A DNA stretch of 64,000 bases, taken from Reticulitermes lucifugus. Its lineage: Eukaryota; Arthropoda; Insecta; Blattodea; Rhinotermitidae. The notes beneath the pieces are model-generated. The model saw only the letters and a list, made by a program, of their open reading frames with translations, ran no database searches and was not told the origin of the DNA. The position numbers and the translations under genes were made by a program. The stretch is taken from contig JAKCWW010000034.1 of NCBI GenBank assembly GCA_026260175.1, positions 1-64,000 on the forward strand. The letters are read 5' to 3'. This document shows positions 50,500 to 62,064 of this stretch, piece after piece (the first letter of the stretch is position 1; every line of letters starts with the position of its first letter).

Positions 50500-52230
50500 A
50501 ACCAGTTATAGTGAAAATGGAACACACTTTACCTCATAACAAAACTCTTTGCTGCAGAGCAGCGTAAAGTGTCTTAGTGGTCTACTTTGAGTGTTACGTA
50601 CGTCAGACTATTGGGTAAGAGAAGCTTTTTTTGGCACCAGCGAAAAACGACGCTATCAAAGTTGAAAAGTTAATCTTTGTAAATGAGAAATGGTATAAAT
50701 CTACAGAGAGTATGTGATCATTTTTATTCATTTACTTTGATTTCCATGAATCATTTTTGTTAATAAGTAGACATTGGTCTACAGTACGAAATGCCAGTGT
50801 GTTAACAGAGTCGATACAGGCTTACATTATTAATATTTTAACATTTTAACATTTGGACTCTTGCAAAGGGAAGAGAATAAAACATTTTTGAAACAGGCTT
50901 ACTGCATGCAATACCGAAATTTCGATGTAAAACATGAATTGTAAATGTTACAAAGAATACGGCAACCGTGTAGAACCTCAAAGAAGTGAGGATCTTCATT
51001 TTCCTAACTGAAACAAGCTTCATGAATTAATCCCTAGTGTTAAGGAAGAAGACTATGACGGCGGCGGCGATGACGATTTGCTGAAATGCTTCTGGCCTCT
51101 CTTCAGACAGTATCCTATTAGAACCAGTAGGATTCAGTGCGGATGTTTCGGTCTGCCTTCCCTTTTCCCTAAAATAAATAGATATTTCTTTCGTGCGAAG
51201 TACATCTATTGAAAGTGTGGTTTGTAGGGAAGGAGGAATTGTGTGAAAACCCTCAAGTTAGTCTGCCACAGTTGTTATAACTGAACACGGGATCTGCAAG
51301 ATGGAAAGGAGAAAGTCTAATCACGACACTGCAACTTTTAGGAGATGGCATTTTATCTAAAACAATTAAAATTATTTCTTTTAAATTTGATGTTTGAAAT
51401 CTGTACTAAAATATGTTATGAGAATTTAATTTAAAGTCAGCCAGTTTTCTTTAAATATAATCTCTAACTGACATGAAGAGCAGACCGACGTTTATAGGAT
51501 TTCTCAAAAACAGCACAAACAGTTTGTTACATTATATAGCTTATACTACGAATGCTCAACTACTTGATTTCTGTTACTTTATCTTGAAACATTTTGGGAG
51601 TTGGTGGGCACAGATGGGATACAATAGATAGGCAATTTAAAAATACCCTACACAGATAAAAACACTTCAGCGTGCGTGCAATGCAATATCTCTAACTTCA
51701 AATTCATGCTCCTGTTTCATGTTCGGAAGTTCGTATATCGGCCCAGAACCAACTAGCCTAACTTAGTCTCTCGTCATCTCCTCACTTCCATCACATCGCA
51801 CGTGCCGCAATATTAGGGATGTTACCTTCAATTAGGACAGGATTACTCTTAATATTATTCATTCCGTACATTTTCTTTATATATATATATATATATATAG
51901 TGTACATTTGTCAGACTATAAATATAGAAAGGATTACTCCTTTCCACGCTCCTTGCAATACAGTAAACACCCTATATAATTTAATCTATTTAAAACAACA
52001 TTACATGAAACAAAAGATTATCTCTGTATTTCTATTACAGTACAGATTATAATCTGTAATTTAATTTAAATAATTTAAATAATTTAAATGCTTTATAATA
52101 ATTATTATAAAACATTTAAACTTCGTATCTACATCAAATTAAACAAGTAAAATAAATAAGTATTTATATGTAATCAATAAAGGAACTGCGGAAACAATTT
52201 GGCTTATGGAATTTTACATGACACACGTAA
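50500..52230. other. Stretch without a recognised gene
   Basis: Downstream of SINA2. An (AT)n run lies at about 51,880-51,898. No recognisable coding frame. Confidence 0.45.
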
Positions 52231-52237
52231 GTATTCC

Positions 52238-52500
52238 CAGTGCGGTGGTGCAGTCGATTGACTGCCGGAAGGTCGCTGGTTCGATTCCCGATGGGGTCAT
52301 TTAAATGGCATTATGTCCCTGGTGTCGACTTAGCCTCAACAGAAAAGAGTACCAGGGGTATCGACAGGGGGGATAAAGGCGGCCGGTGCGTATGGCTGAC
52401 AATCTTGCCACCTTCATGTGCCGATTTTCTAGAAATTCTGGAAGCGTCAAACTCCTGGAGCCTTAAGGACCTGTGCAGGCCTGTACAGGGATAGCTTTAC
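52238..52500 (+). mobile_element. SINE family 1, full-length copy
   Basis: tRNA-like head GCGGTGGTGCAGTCG with B-box GGTTCGATTCCCGATGGGG, body (TACCAGGGGTATCGAC, GATAAAGGCGGCCGGTGCG, CCACCTTCATGTGCCG), and 3' segment TCTAGAAATTCTGGAAGC with CTCCTGGAGCC. It matches the 57.5 kb copy in the same orientation. A clear target duplication was not found. Confidence 0.85.
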
Positions 52501-52690
52501 ATTTATAGCGGAATATTCATACCAAGAATTTCACGAAGTAATTTTAGCTCTATGTTTATATATATAGCCAGAACAGCCTAAAGCGAGTTTTCGACACAGA
52601 GACAAATGCCGCGAAAAAAAATGGATGTAATTTTCATTGGCCTAATTGTATTTCAGTAACAGAAAGAATTATTCGCAGACTGCTCTCTTA

Positions 52691-52837
52691 TGAGATGTCA
52701 CGACATGTACGTTGGTAGACGGGTATATGCACCGACATTTCGGAAAAATCTATTCTCTTTACCTTGTATTTTGAAAAAGGAAACAATGTGTTTCTCCGAA
52801 ATTTCTATCCCTAACTACATGGCGTCACATCCCAGAT
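52691..52837. repeat. Fold-back repeat, copy E
   Basis: Left arm: GAGATGTCACGACATGTACG and CACCGACATTTCGGA. The right arm in reverse complement: GGGATGTGACGCCATGTAG and ATAGAAATTTCGGAG. The two arms are diverged inverted repeats about a centre near 52,765. Confidence 0.6.
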
Positions 52838-52839
52838 GA

Positions 52840-55800
52840 TAATAATTTTAACAGCCACCACCAAAGTAACTTTAAACTTTAAAACATTAATTGGTTCCAG
52901 AAATTGGTTTGAGAATTAGTAACAGGACGAACATTTGTCTCCATAAACACCTGTGAGTGGAAATGTTATTTCATTTTAGGGTGGATGTTCCAGGTGAGAA
53001 ACATAGCTGTCCCTTTTATCGTACCCATGAAGATGGTAGTTTTACCGTATAGAAATCCCGCATCCATTGGGATGTCTTGTGACTGCTGCCGTGCTAAGAA
53101 CAAGACAAAAAGGACATCCGATAGGTATAATAATATTACAAGCAAAAAGCCTTACAAAGTAAACTTAGTAATGTTCAGATCTGGGAATTTCTTCGTTCAT
53201 TTGCTGTTGTTGGAACCGACATTTATGGCGTCTAAGTATTCTGGAAATGCAGGATGAGCGAATTGTCCCTGTGCAGCTGTCGGAAGCAGAATGTAGGTTA
53301 GAGTGGAAGTCGCAATGAATAAACAGTACTTACGATTACAATAAGTGTTGGAAGTGACTCGTACGGGCATGTGACCAGAGGTCACTTATGGTATATTTTC
53401 GAGAGGAAGTCACAGTGGGTGTACCGTACTTGCGGTTATAGAAAGGGACCCCCCACTGGCACGTGACAGACGTCAGGTATGCCACCTAAAGTGTTTCGTT
53501 TAAGGGACTTTGCACTTCCAGGACAGTGCAGCGCGCTTCCTGCACACGAGCATAAGGACTTCGTAGCTTCGTAGTTTCTTTAAAAGAAGCACCGGAACTC
53601 AATAGACGGGGTCTTCCAGCACTGAGCCCATTCCAAGACCCGTAGGCATATTTTTGTCACTTTAAATCTCTAATAATAACAGCAGGTATTCAGTGACAAT
53701 GACACAGTTCGAAGTTATTATCTTTTATACTAACGGATACACTGATAAAGTATGAGATAAGATGATATATATCTCTAATTTAGCACCTCTCTTAATTCCC
53801 GTGGTGATAAGATTATGGTTTGAATTTTACAGTTCTTGTGGCAGTACTGTCTTCATATGTGTAAAGAATGCACGGTGGGGATTTGCGTGTAAAATATGAG
53901 CACAGAATATTATGTGTTATAATTTGGCATGTGATAAGCCATGATCGTTTATAGTGTCCTAGCTTAAATAGGAAATTATACTTGTATCAAGAGAAGTCGC
54001 TAACATCATTGGTCTAATGGAGGTAAGTCCGAGGAAGGTGTAAAACATAAATACATACATGTTACAGGGTATTTCCTGAAAAGGTGATATGTGTACATTT
54101 GGTCAGAAAATTGAAATAATATGCACCAGCCTTACTATACAGAGTGTTATTTTATCGTGCCCTTTAGCACGGCAGCTGTCACAGGAACTTATCGCATTTT
54201 AAGCCTACATCCACCGGAAACTTAGTCAGTTTCCCCTTTTGTTCAACTTATTTCATAGAGGAATCTTAAAGTTTTGTAACATACAGGCGGGAGTAGGCGT
54301 CGTATGGGATAAAGCTCCAGTGCCCAAGGACAAGATAAAATGGACACTTTGAATTTGCACTTACACTTGCAATGACAATATTCACAGAACCTGCATTCCA
54401 CGGTGTGAAATAATTTGGATTTTTTCTCCTTTCTCTTTCATATTGTGTTGATTTCTTTTTGATATAGTGTTGAAGTTGCATGATGAAATTCCATAAAGAT
54501 CTTCCTTAGAGCTTACACTTCCGGCAACATGATAATGAAGAAATTTTTGTTACACGCGTTTGGATAAAATTTTCCAAAGTTGGTAATATCATTCTTTAGA
54601 TTATCTCTGCTCTGAAGCTTCAACCCTTCTGGGATATTACAGACTATCGGCTAGTAAATACGAGTTTTCACCGACGTTACACAGAGACTAGTTGACAAAT
54701 CTGAAGTCCAGAGAACCTGAATGTGAGGACTGCAAGTCTGGCGTCATTGCTCTGCTTGCTAAAGTTGACAGCGCCCTTTATTCGTGCAGCTTATCACATA
54801 ATCAGTCGAAAAGATCCACATTGTCTTTAGCACTTTTCATTTTCCTCTTTTATTGCACTGACAAGAAATATAATTCGTTATAGAAGGACAAATATTCTGC
54901 ACAATGTTTATGAGGACAGGTGTTTCGAAACAACATAGAAGAATTGGCTCTGATACTCTGTAAAAACATGAAAACCAAAATAGGAGTATTAAGCAAGAAA
55001 CTAATAAAATAAGAGTATGTTTCAGTCTGTAAAATAGGCCCATATTTTTCATAATGTAACTGACAAAATTTGGAATTAGGGGTTTATTTTTTCACGCATA
55101 GAAGTTTTAGTTATTGTGGCTTTTGTTTTCTTTGTTTGTATTAGGTGCAGGTGACGAGTTGGGCATTATGTTTTTAGCATATGCGGGATAAAGAATCTTC
55201 GAACACACTGTTTACTAAAATATATTGTGGCACTGGGGTTGCCAAGATTCTTACTTTCCATGATATTGTAAGCTAGAATAACAAATTCACCTCGATTTTT
55301 TGTGTCCACTGAAATTCTCTCTTTGCTTTTATACCGGTATATTGCACAGAAGTGGATGATCCAAATGAAAGAAAGGAATAAGTGATTTTGGACTTTGAAT
55401 AAAATTGCTGAAACTACGGGTATTTGGAAAGTCTCTGTGTGTATGGAATGTATAATATCTGTCTCTGTAATAAAATATTCAGGTATGCCATGCCTTTCCA
55501 TTCATATAACAATATGACAATATATCCACCACCTCTGGCCGACAATCACAGTAGAATACATAGGTTCAAAAGTAATTCTGTATTGGCAGTCCGCTTAAGT
55601 TTTACATAATGAACTACACACAAAATTTTATTGAAACCTGTTAAGTTGTTTAATACAGTTTATGCAGTTATACAGACAGACGGAAGAGTACAATTTTCTT
55701 TTTTTGCTTTTACTTATGAGAAGTAAGGCAATGGTTAGTTCTTTTTGCATCAAACGCTTTGTAAAACGCAGGATATGAAAAGAGTGCTGTGACAATCAAG

Positions 55801-56755
55801 ATAAGTATCTTACTTTCAGAAAGTTGTTGATTATCTGGTTTAATACGTCATAATCGGAAAAAATCACGTGTGTGTGTGTGTCATACACAAATGAAGTACC
55901 CTTGAGTCATTACCTGATCAGATTGCACAAGCGTGTTTATGATGTGTCTGTGGTTTTACCACACTTCTTTCCGAGTAATACGGTAAAATGTTGTCTAACT
56001 AACTATCTAACTAACTAAATAAATAAATAAACTAACAGACAGACAGATTGACTGACTAATTAGTGTCGAATAGCCTGCCTTAAAAGTTAATATTCAGCTG
56101 ATGATGCTGTTTTCCGCCTTATTTAGGCCATCGTAATTTGCACAAAATGCAGTCATTGGGTCTTATATTGAACCAGTTCAATCCAAGCCATAATATTTCT
56201 CCAAATTGCCGACATATATTCTTAATTAGAAGGCATAGGATACTATTTTTTGTAGGTTAATTATTGCTAATTTTTATAAGTAAGTGCTAACGTGCATTTA
56301 AAATTTTGATTTGCGTTATTGTAGGAAGTTTATTAACTACAGGATATACTACTTTATGCCAGTATATTTATAATTGTTGTATTTGCATGAGAAGTTCTCT
56401 TCGAATTTTCACACATTGAAATACTTTAAGGAAGGCATCACCTTTGTAAAATTGACACTTCGTGTACTCATTTCTTTTAAGTACATTTGCCAGCGAGTTA
56501 GGGAATATTTCAGTATATATCCGTAACTCACAAGCCAGGGTGCACAAACCCCGGGCTCCAGGCCACCGTGGCAACTAAATTTTTACCCTGTTGCCTAATA
56601 CGTATGTTTGTGGATCCTCAGTGAAACTTGCTTTATGTCACCTTTCTGACACGCAGAATTTGGAGGTGGTTCCTAAATTATTTGGAAAATTTGTGCACAT
56701 CTGATGTAAGCTTTTTCCCCTTTCGTTTTAAATATTATTGTTCTAAACAGTAACA
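52840..56755. other. Stretch without a recognised gene
   Basis: Between SINA2 and SINA3. Contents recognised: a two-unit tandem duplication at 53,301-53,486 (separate entry), a GT run near 55,870, and an AACT/AAAT/ACAG simple repeat at 55,998-56,060. No domain-bearing frame was seen. Confidence 0.45.
53301..53486 (+). repeat. Two-unit tandem duplication, unit about 100 bp
   Basis: GAGTGGAAGTCGCAATGAAT, CAGTACTTACGATTACA and GGGCATGTGACCAGAGGTCA at 53,301 are mirrored exactly 100 bases later by GAGAGGAAGTCACAGTGGGT, CGTACTTGCGGTTATAG and GGCACGTGACAGACGTCAGG. The units are well diverged. Confidence 0.6.
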
Positions 56756-56775
56756 GGTTGTATACTATACAAGAG

Positions 56776-58857
56776 ATGGCAGCGAAACTTGTAAGTTCAA
56801 CGCGCCTGAAATTCAAATCAGACTTGAGTAAGAGTCTGGCGAGTCTCCTGGAGTGTCCAGTCTGCTTTGACTTCATGGCCCCGCCAATCACCCAGTGTTT
56901 AAATGGACATAACATCTGCTCCAGCTGCAAGCCTCGACTCAGTCTCTGCCCTACATGCAGGTATGGTGTTACAGATCACGTTTTATTAAGGACACTTAGG
57001 ACATATTGTTTGGCGCGCTGAATGTATAATTCCCGATTTATGCAGTACTTCCTTCCTGGAAAAAGCATAAATCGATAGTCTTCCCCACACCCTTACCCTG
57101 TTTCTCATCAGACATTTTTCTAGAGTAACCTTGACGACCGTGTCCTTTGAATATACCTGATAAATTTGTTTTCAGTTATTTAAGTTATACTAGGAATTAA
57201 TAGAAATAATTCCTGACCAGTTAGCAAACCCTACCTCGCTAAATATGTCAGTATGCAGTATTTACCCGTCTGTCTTCAGGGTACCCCTGACCATCACCTC
57301 AAGGAACGTGGCGCTGGAGAACGTAGCCGAGACAATCATGGATAATAACAGTAAGGCGAAGTCAAAAGCATCTCCAAAACAGAGGTAAGCCTATCACATG
57401 CTTAGTAGTAAAGCGCAGCCTAAGGCGTCATTACAACAATAATAGTAGGCCTACCCAAATATTCCGGGGTACGCGGTGGCGCAGTTGGTTGAAGCACGGC
57501 ACTACAAGCCGGAAGGTTCCGGGTTTGATTCCCGATGTGTTCATTGGGATATTTCTTTTACTTAATCCTTCCGGCCGCACTAGAGCCCTCGGGTAAACTC
57601 AACCTCTAACGTAAATGAGAACCAGGGATATTTCCTGGGGGGTAAAGGCGGCCGGTGCGTAGGGCTGTCAACCTTACCACCTTCATGTGCCGATTATCTA
57701 GAAATTCTGGGAGCGTCAACCTCCTGGAACCTTAAAGGCCTGTCCAGACTTTTACCCACATATTCCGCTAAAAGGCTAGGCACAGCCGAATACACGATCA
57801 CGATTCTTTCTTTCTCCCTTCTTTCTTCACTTCTTTCTATTCTTCTTCTATCTCTATTCCTCAGTCCTCCTTTCTCACTGCAACGAAGAGGGTTACATTA
57901 ATTCAATTTTACAATGGGCGGCATTATATGTGACGGTCACGTCTCACTCTTACATAAAATTTCAGCTTTCATAGCGACCCACAGTTATGACAGGTAAGTA
58001 AAACGGGTGGCTTCTACACAAGTTTCTCTAAAGAACGCGAATGTAACTGGTATGTTTACCCCTGTGCACGTCATGAAGGATATGCAGAAGTGGAGTTATA
58101 GCTCCACCTATCCCTAAACTCGACACTAGGTAAAGGTGATTGGTCAGCTTCACGCGCCGGCCACATACCCCCGCGAAATAGCCTCCGGTACCCATTATGT
58201 AGGAGGCTGAATGGTATCAAGTGTCTGTCTGTGTGTTTTGGAGAAAAATCTTCCCTCTGGCGATAATCGAAACACGTTCCTCTATCATCCAGCCCCTAGA
58301 GTAGTCACTTCACTCACTTGAATAAAATTGACTCTTCTTGGTTGAAACTTTGTTTATGTTGTAGGGTGTACGAGTGCCTGGCAGGGAAGGGAAAGGACTG
58401 CACGTGGAAGGGTCGACGCTCGGAACTATGGGCCCATGTTCGGCACAATCATGGAGGTCAGGCTATGTGCTGGAGGAAAGAGACACAGATGTTTCGTGTG
58501 TCAAACCACGAATTCAATGTCAGTGCCTCCAGTACGCAACTTATTTCAGTTTTTGACCAGCTGTTCTGGTACCAGTTCCGACAAGACTCGAATAAGGGCA
58601 AATGGTGTCAAGCTATACAGTATATTGGTGCCAAGAAAGAAGCCAGCATGTACAAGTACACGCTTGAATTCGGGCCAGTGGCAGGAGATTCTCTAAAGAG
58701 GAGCATTGTGTATAGCAGTGTGACACACAGCGATGAGGAACACACGGACTATATCTTTAAATCCTCTCACTGTTTTAGTACTGATTTGAACAGTATAAAA
58801 CATTTTGTTTCAAAAGACAATTCACTAAAATTCAAAGTGAAAATAGAAAAAATTTAA
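56776..58857 (+). CDS. SINA-like RING E3 ligase lacking the first zinc finger, two introns (SINA3)
   Basis: Exons 56,776-56,960, 57,280-57,384 and 58,365-58,857 join in consistent phase with GT-AG borders, giving 260 residues. RING: C27, C30, C41, H45, C48, C51, C58, C61. Residues 63-97 keep the VALENVAE segment but then run into a Lys/Ser-rich, cysteine-free stretch (DNNSKAKSKASPKQR). In the relatives this place holds the first SIAH zinc finger, with its CxxxxxxC and HxxxC pairs. The second finger is present: C101, C109, H121, H126. The SINA beta-sandwich follows (QLFWYQFRQD, QAIQYIGAKKE), ending LKFKVKIEKI. It should still recruit an E2. Loss of the first finger could change dimerisation or substrate choice; that is inference. 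The start is the first ATG in the RING exon; an upstream coding exon cannot be excluded. Confidence 0.85.
57467..57753 (+). mobile_element. SINE family 1, full-length, in intron 2 of SINA3
   Basis: 14-bp target duplications with one mismatch, ACCCAAATATTCCG (57,453) and ACCCACATATTCCG (57,754), enclose a tRNA-like head (GCGGTGGCGCAGTTGG, GGGTTTGATTCCCGATG), the GGTAAAGGCGGCCGGTGCG block and the TCTAGAAATTCTGGGAGCG 3' segment. Confidence 0.88.
58080..58320 (-). mobile_element. SINE family 2-related copy in intron 2 of SINA3
   Basis: Blocks shared with the 45.9 kb copy: ACACTAGGTAAAGGTGATTGG, CAGCTTCACGCGCCGGCC, CTCCGGTACCCATTATGTAG and AGGAGGCTGAATGG, with a decayed head near 58,260-58,315. 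More diverged than the reference copy. Confidence 0.6.
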
Positions 58858-58859
58858 GT

Positions 58860-60480
58860 GCGATTACACCAGAGTATTTTGGTTTACGTGATACCTACAC
58901 TACAGGAAAATGTTTCGTAAAAATAAGATATTTTTCAAATAGGCTCAAATTTAAGAATGGAGTTACGTATATAAGTGAATGTATTTCATTAACAAACTTC
59001 TTGTTTATTCCAATTTCGGAGATACACTGTTGTAATACAAATAGTACAAGAAGCATTAAAATTATTTAACTAAGAACTTTGTTGCATTGATATCTGTCCT
59101 GTCGTTCTTTGTACTTTACAGTCCAGATGTATTAAACTGTTTGAGCCTTAAGGCCCGTGACGACAATTAGCGGGATCCATTCTGTAATTCGAATAAGACA
59201 ATTGAGTGGCCCCATAAAATGAACTGTTGGGCCGCGTGGTCCAGACCTTTGCCTTTGCCTAGTGTTAGTGCTCTTATACAATGAAGTCGTCTTGCCAGAA
59301 CTTTACAAGTTAACCTCCTGCATATTCAGTAATATCGTGACAAAAAAAACCCTCCTCAGACTGACTGCTGTTTAAGAGTAGATAAATGGAAGTTTTATTG
59401 GGAAAACTGTAGATAGAAACGAGATTCTTAAATATTTTACTTTGAAATTTTCAATGATGTTTATTCCACAAGTAATTCGTATTGTGTAATAGAGCTAAGT
59501 TGTGAAATAGAGCAGGTACAACTCATTCTGAAGTGCACGAGGCTTGACTTTCAGTTGCGAAGAGGTACCGAGCTGTACTAGTGTTTATTCTTACGTTTCT
59601 CTTGCGCGTTCGAGGAATTATGTGCTTCTGAAAAAGCAGTAAGATGCTATGAGTACAATTTGCATTTATCCGTGACTGTAAACAGGTATCATGAGTCTCT
59701 TGACCCTTCAGCATCAACTACAAAGCCTTCTTGCAAGTACAATGTTATTATTAAGGGCACTGGAATAGGAAAGAATCTTACAAGGTAATATTTCAATTGA
59801 GTGTCAGAGGGTTACTGAAAAGCTATAACTCAAAGAGTGCATGAGTTATAAAAATGTACAGCACTCTTTACACAATTGAATATGCTGGCATAAAAGCGAG
59901 ACTTATGATCCTGTCATGTAATTATTCCTACCACTCAGATGCAAGTTTATTTTTACGCTAATTACATTTCACATATTCTGTCCTTCAGGACGTTTATATA
60001 TCAGGACTTACGCAGTTAAGAGACTACTTTGTAACTGGAACGGTTTTCCAATGTAGTAGCTCTGTGACCTACAGAGGAAACCCCATGAACTGAAGTTAAT
60101 ATATTTGTCCACTGAAATGGGCATAGAATTTTGAGGCCAGTGTCGTCTTTGAGATGATACCACTATTATTATTATTATTATTATTAATTTTTCCAGTATG
60201 TAATTTACATTGTTGTTTTCTTAATTGTGTTATATGCGCTTTTTTGTGTGTGTTCCATTTTCGTTTTTGTGTGTTTGCTTTATTTTTGTGTTTTGGTCTT
60301 GTGCTGGCTTGTGGCAGCTGTATTCCAACCATTGCTCGCTGGTACTTGTGCTATTAAGCCTGCACGTTAATAAACACGCATTGAATTATTATTATTATTA
60401 TTACCATCAACAACAATTAGACTGGAAGATAATATTGAAACCCCAAAAAAATCCTGAAGTCGTCAATGGGTCTAATAAAT
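58860..60480. other. Stretch without a recognised gene
   Basis: 3' flank of SINA3. (ATT)n microsatellites occur at about 60,163-60,187 and 60,387-60,403. No domain-bearing frame was seen. Confidence 0.45.
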
Positions 60481-60486
60481 AAGACA

Positions 60487-60645
60487 TTACGAATAAGTGT
60501 GTGGATAAATGGAGGTATATTTCCATGTCTTCTTAACATTGACACTAGGTGAAGATGAGTGTTACTTTTACGCTCCGGCCGTTTTAGTCTAGAGAAAAAC
60601 CTCTACCGCTCATTGGATGTGAGGCTGACTAGGATTCCACAGAAG
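60487..60645 (-). mobile_element. SINE family 2-related fragment
   Basis: ACATTGACACTAGGTGAAGATG, ACGCTCCGGCCGTTTTAG and GATGTGAGGCTGACTAGG resemble the internal part of family 2. The head is missing. Confidence 0.45.
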
Positions 60646-61022
60646 GTCCTTAATTTGCTGCAAAGATAAAACGTCTGATCCTGTCGGTAACTGTTTATTA
60701 AAGTGGACATTATGAAATAAAATATGAAGGTGATGAATAAAACAAATGGCTTTGGATAAGGTCCATGACAGGCTGTTTTTAATATGGTGATACACCTTTG
60801 GGTTTCTACGAAGAATGAGATACGCAGGACGTGGAGCATGCACGGAAACCAAGAAATATATTTAATATTTGATTTTAATGTTTCATTGTAAGAGATCATT
60901 TTGGAGATGAAATTACAGAAGGGAGAATAATATTGCAATGAATCTTAAAAACTAAAATCTACGGATCTGGATGGATTCAAGTGGCCCAGAACAGGGAGAA
61001 CTTTTGGATGCAGTACTCATGG

Positions 61023-61238
61023 TGAACTAATGGGTTTCTGGACTTTGTCCATCGTCCGGAAATCTAAAATAACTAGATAACACGACATTTCGGAAACCGG
61101 ATCTGCTTCCGTCCTCAGATGAAGGGGGAGGGGAGACACCTACTGAGGACGGAAGCAGATCCAGTTTCCGAAACGTCGTGTTATCTAGTTATTTTAGATT
61201 TCCGGACAATGGACAAAGTCCAGAAACCCATTAGTTCA
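61023..61238. repeat. Near-perfect 216-bp palindrome (fold-back repeat, copy F)
   Basis: Arms 61,023-61,119 and 61,143-61,238 are inverted copies running from TGAACTAATGGGTTTCTGG to GCTTCCGTCCTCAG. Only about three differences were seen over some 93 paired bases, around a 20-odd base centre (GAAGGGGGAGGGGAGACACC). It carries the family core as CGACATTTCGGAAACCGG on one arm and CGACGTTTCGGAAACTGG on the other. It is the youngest-looking member in the window. Confidence 0.9.
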
Positions 61239-61984
61239 TGTTACATACCATCGTTAGAACCTATTAGAATTTAGTACTCATGGTATTCATTCTTCAAAAT
61301 CTACAAGAAGCGGTAAAATTATTTTCTAAAGAGAGCTCACATATTTTCAAGAAGAATTTGGTGGTAGTAATAGCCTATGCTGAATTCATTCTCAGCCTGA
61401 AGAGTACTGCAGAAGTATGGTCCATGACAGGCCTGTTGTAATAATTATATTGACAATGATCAACCAACACCTACATAATTCAGGCACCCCAAAACACAGT
61501 GGGATATGCTCGCCTAGCGAAGTGGTCCACTGGTACTATATTATCATGTTACTGGTTGCAGTGGAAATGAATGAATGAACGACACAGGCTCCCATTTAGA
61601 CAGAGCTGCAACACACAGCGGGACGGCAGTTAAACTGCAGAACAAGAGCTACCCAAGTCTCACTGTCTTACAGCAGGATGCGACATGTCACTATGGTGAC
61701 AGTAGACGCTGTATTGCACTTTTGTTTAGTTACAGCAGGGGTTAGCAATGTGTCCGTTGACGTAATAGACCGAGTAACCAAGGAGCCAATAAACTAACTA
61801 ATAAGCCAATTGACAACTCCATGTACTGAGTTTTTCTGCAAAAGTTGGTAGTTGCCCATTTGCCCAAGAATTTATCCTTATGCAGGGAAACCGAAGGTAT
61901 TGTCGTGCTAATAAATAAACCTACACGCCAATAGGTCTTGCGTTGAGCAGTTGAATCTATCTGACATTTAAGTTTAGATATTTT

Positions 61985-62060
61985 TAACCTCAACATTAAA
62001 TGGAGTTGAGTCAACAGCTTCACTCTCCGGCCGTGTTCCAGGGAAATTTGGTTTATATTA
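61985..62060 (-). mobile_element. SINE family 2-related fragment
   Basis: TTTAACCTCAACATTAAATGG, GTCAACAGCTTCACTCTCCG and GGCCGTGTTCCAGGGAAA correspond to the CTCAGCGTTAGATGG to CCCCTGGGAAA stretch of family 2. Short and diverged. Confidence 0.45.
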
Positions 62061-62064
62061 AGGT

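Noticed and set aside
54692-54883. Frame with ECEDCKSG that might be a SINA or RING fragment
   Set aside because: The remaining metal ligands are absent and the flanking sequence does not resemble SINA.
57966-58000. Possible extra SINA3 exon between an AG acceptor-like site and AG/GTAAGT
   Set aside because: In the phase required by the neighbouring exons it contains a stop, and it lacks the cysteine and histidine pairs expected of the missing finger.
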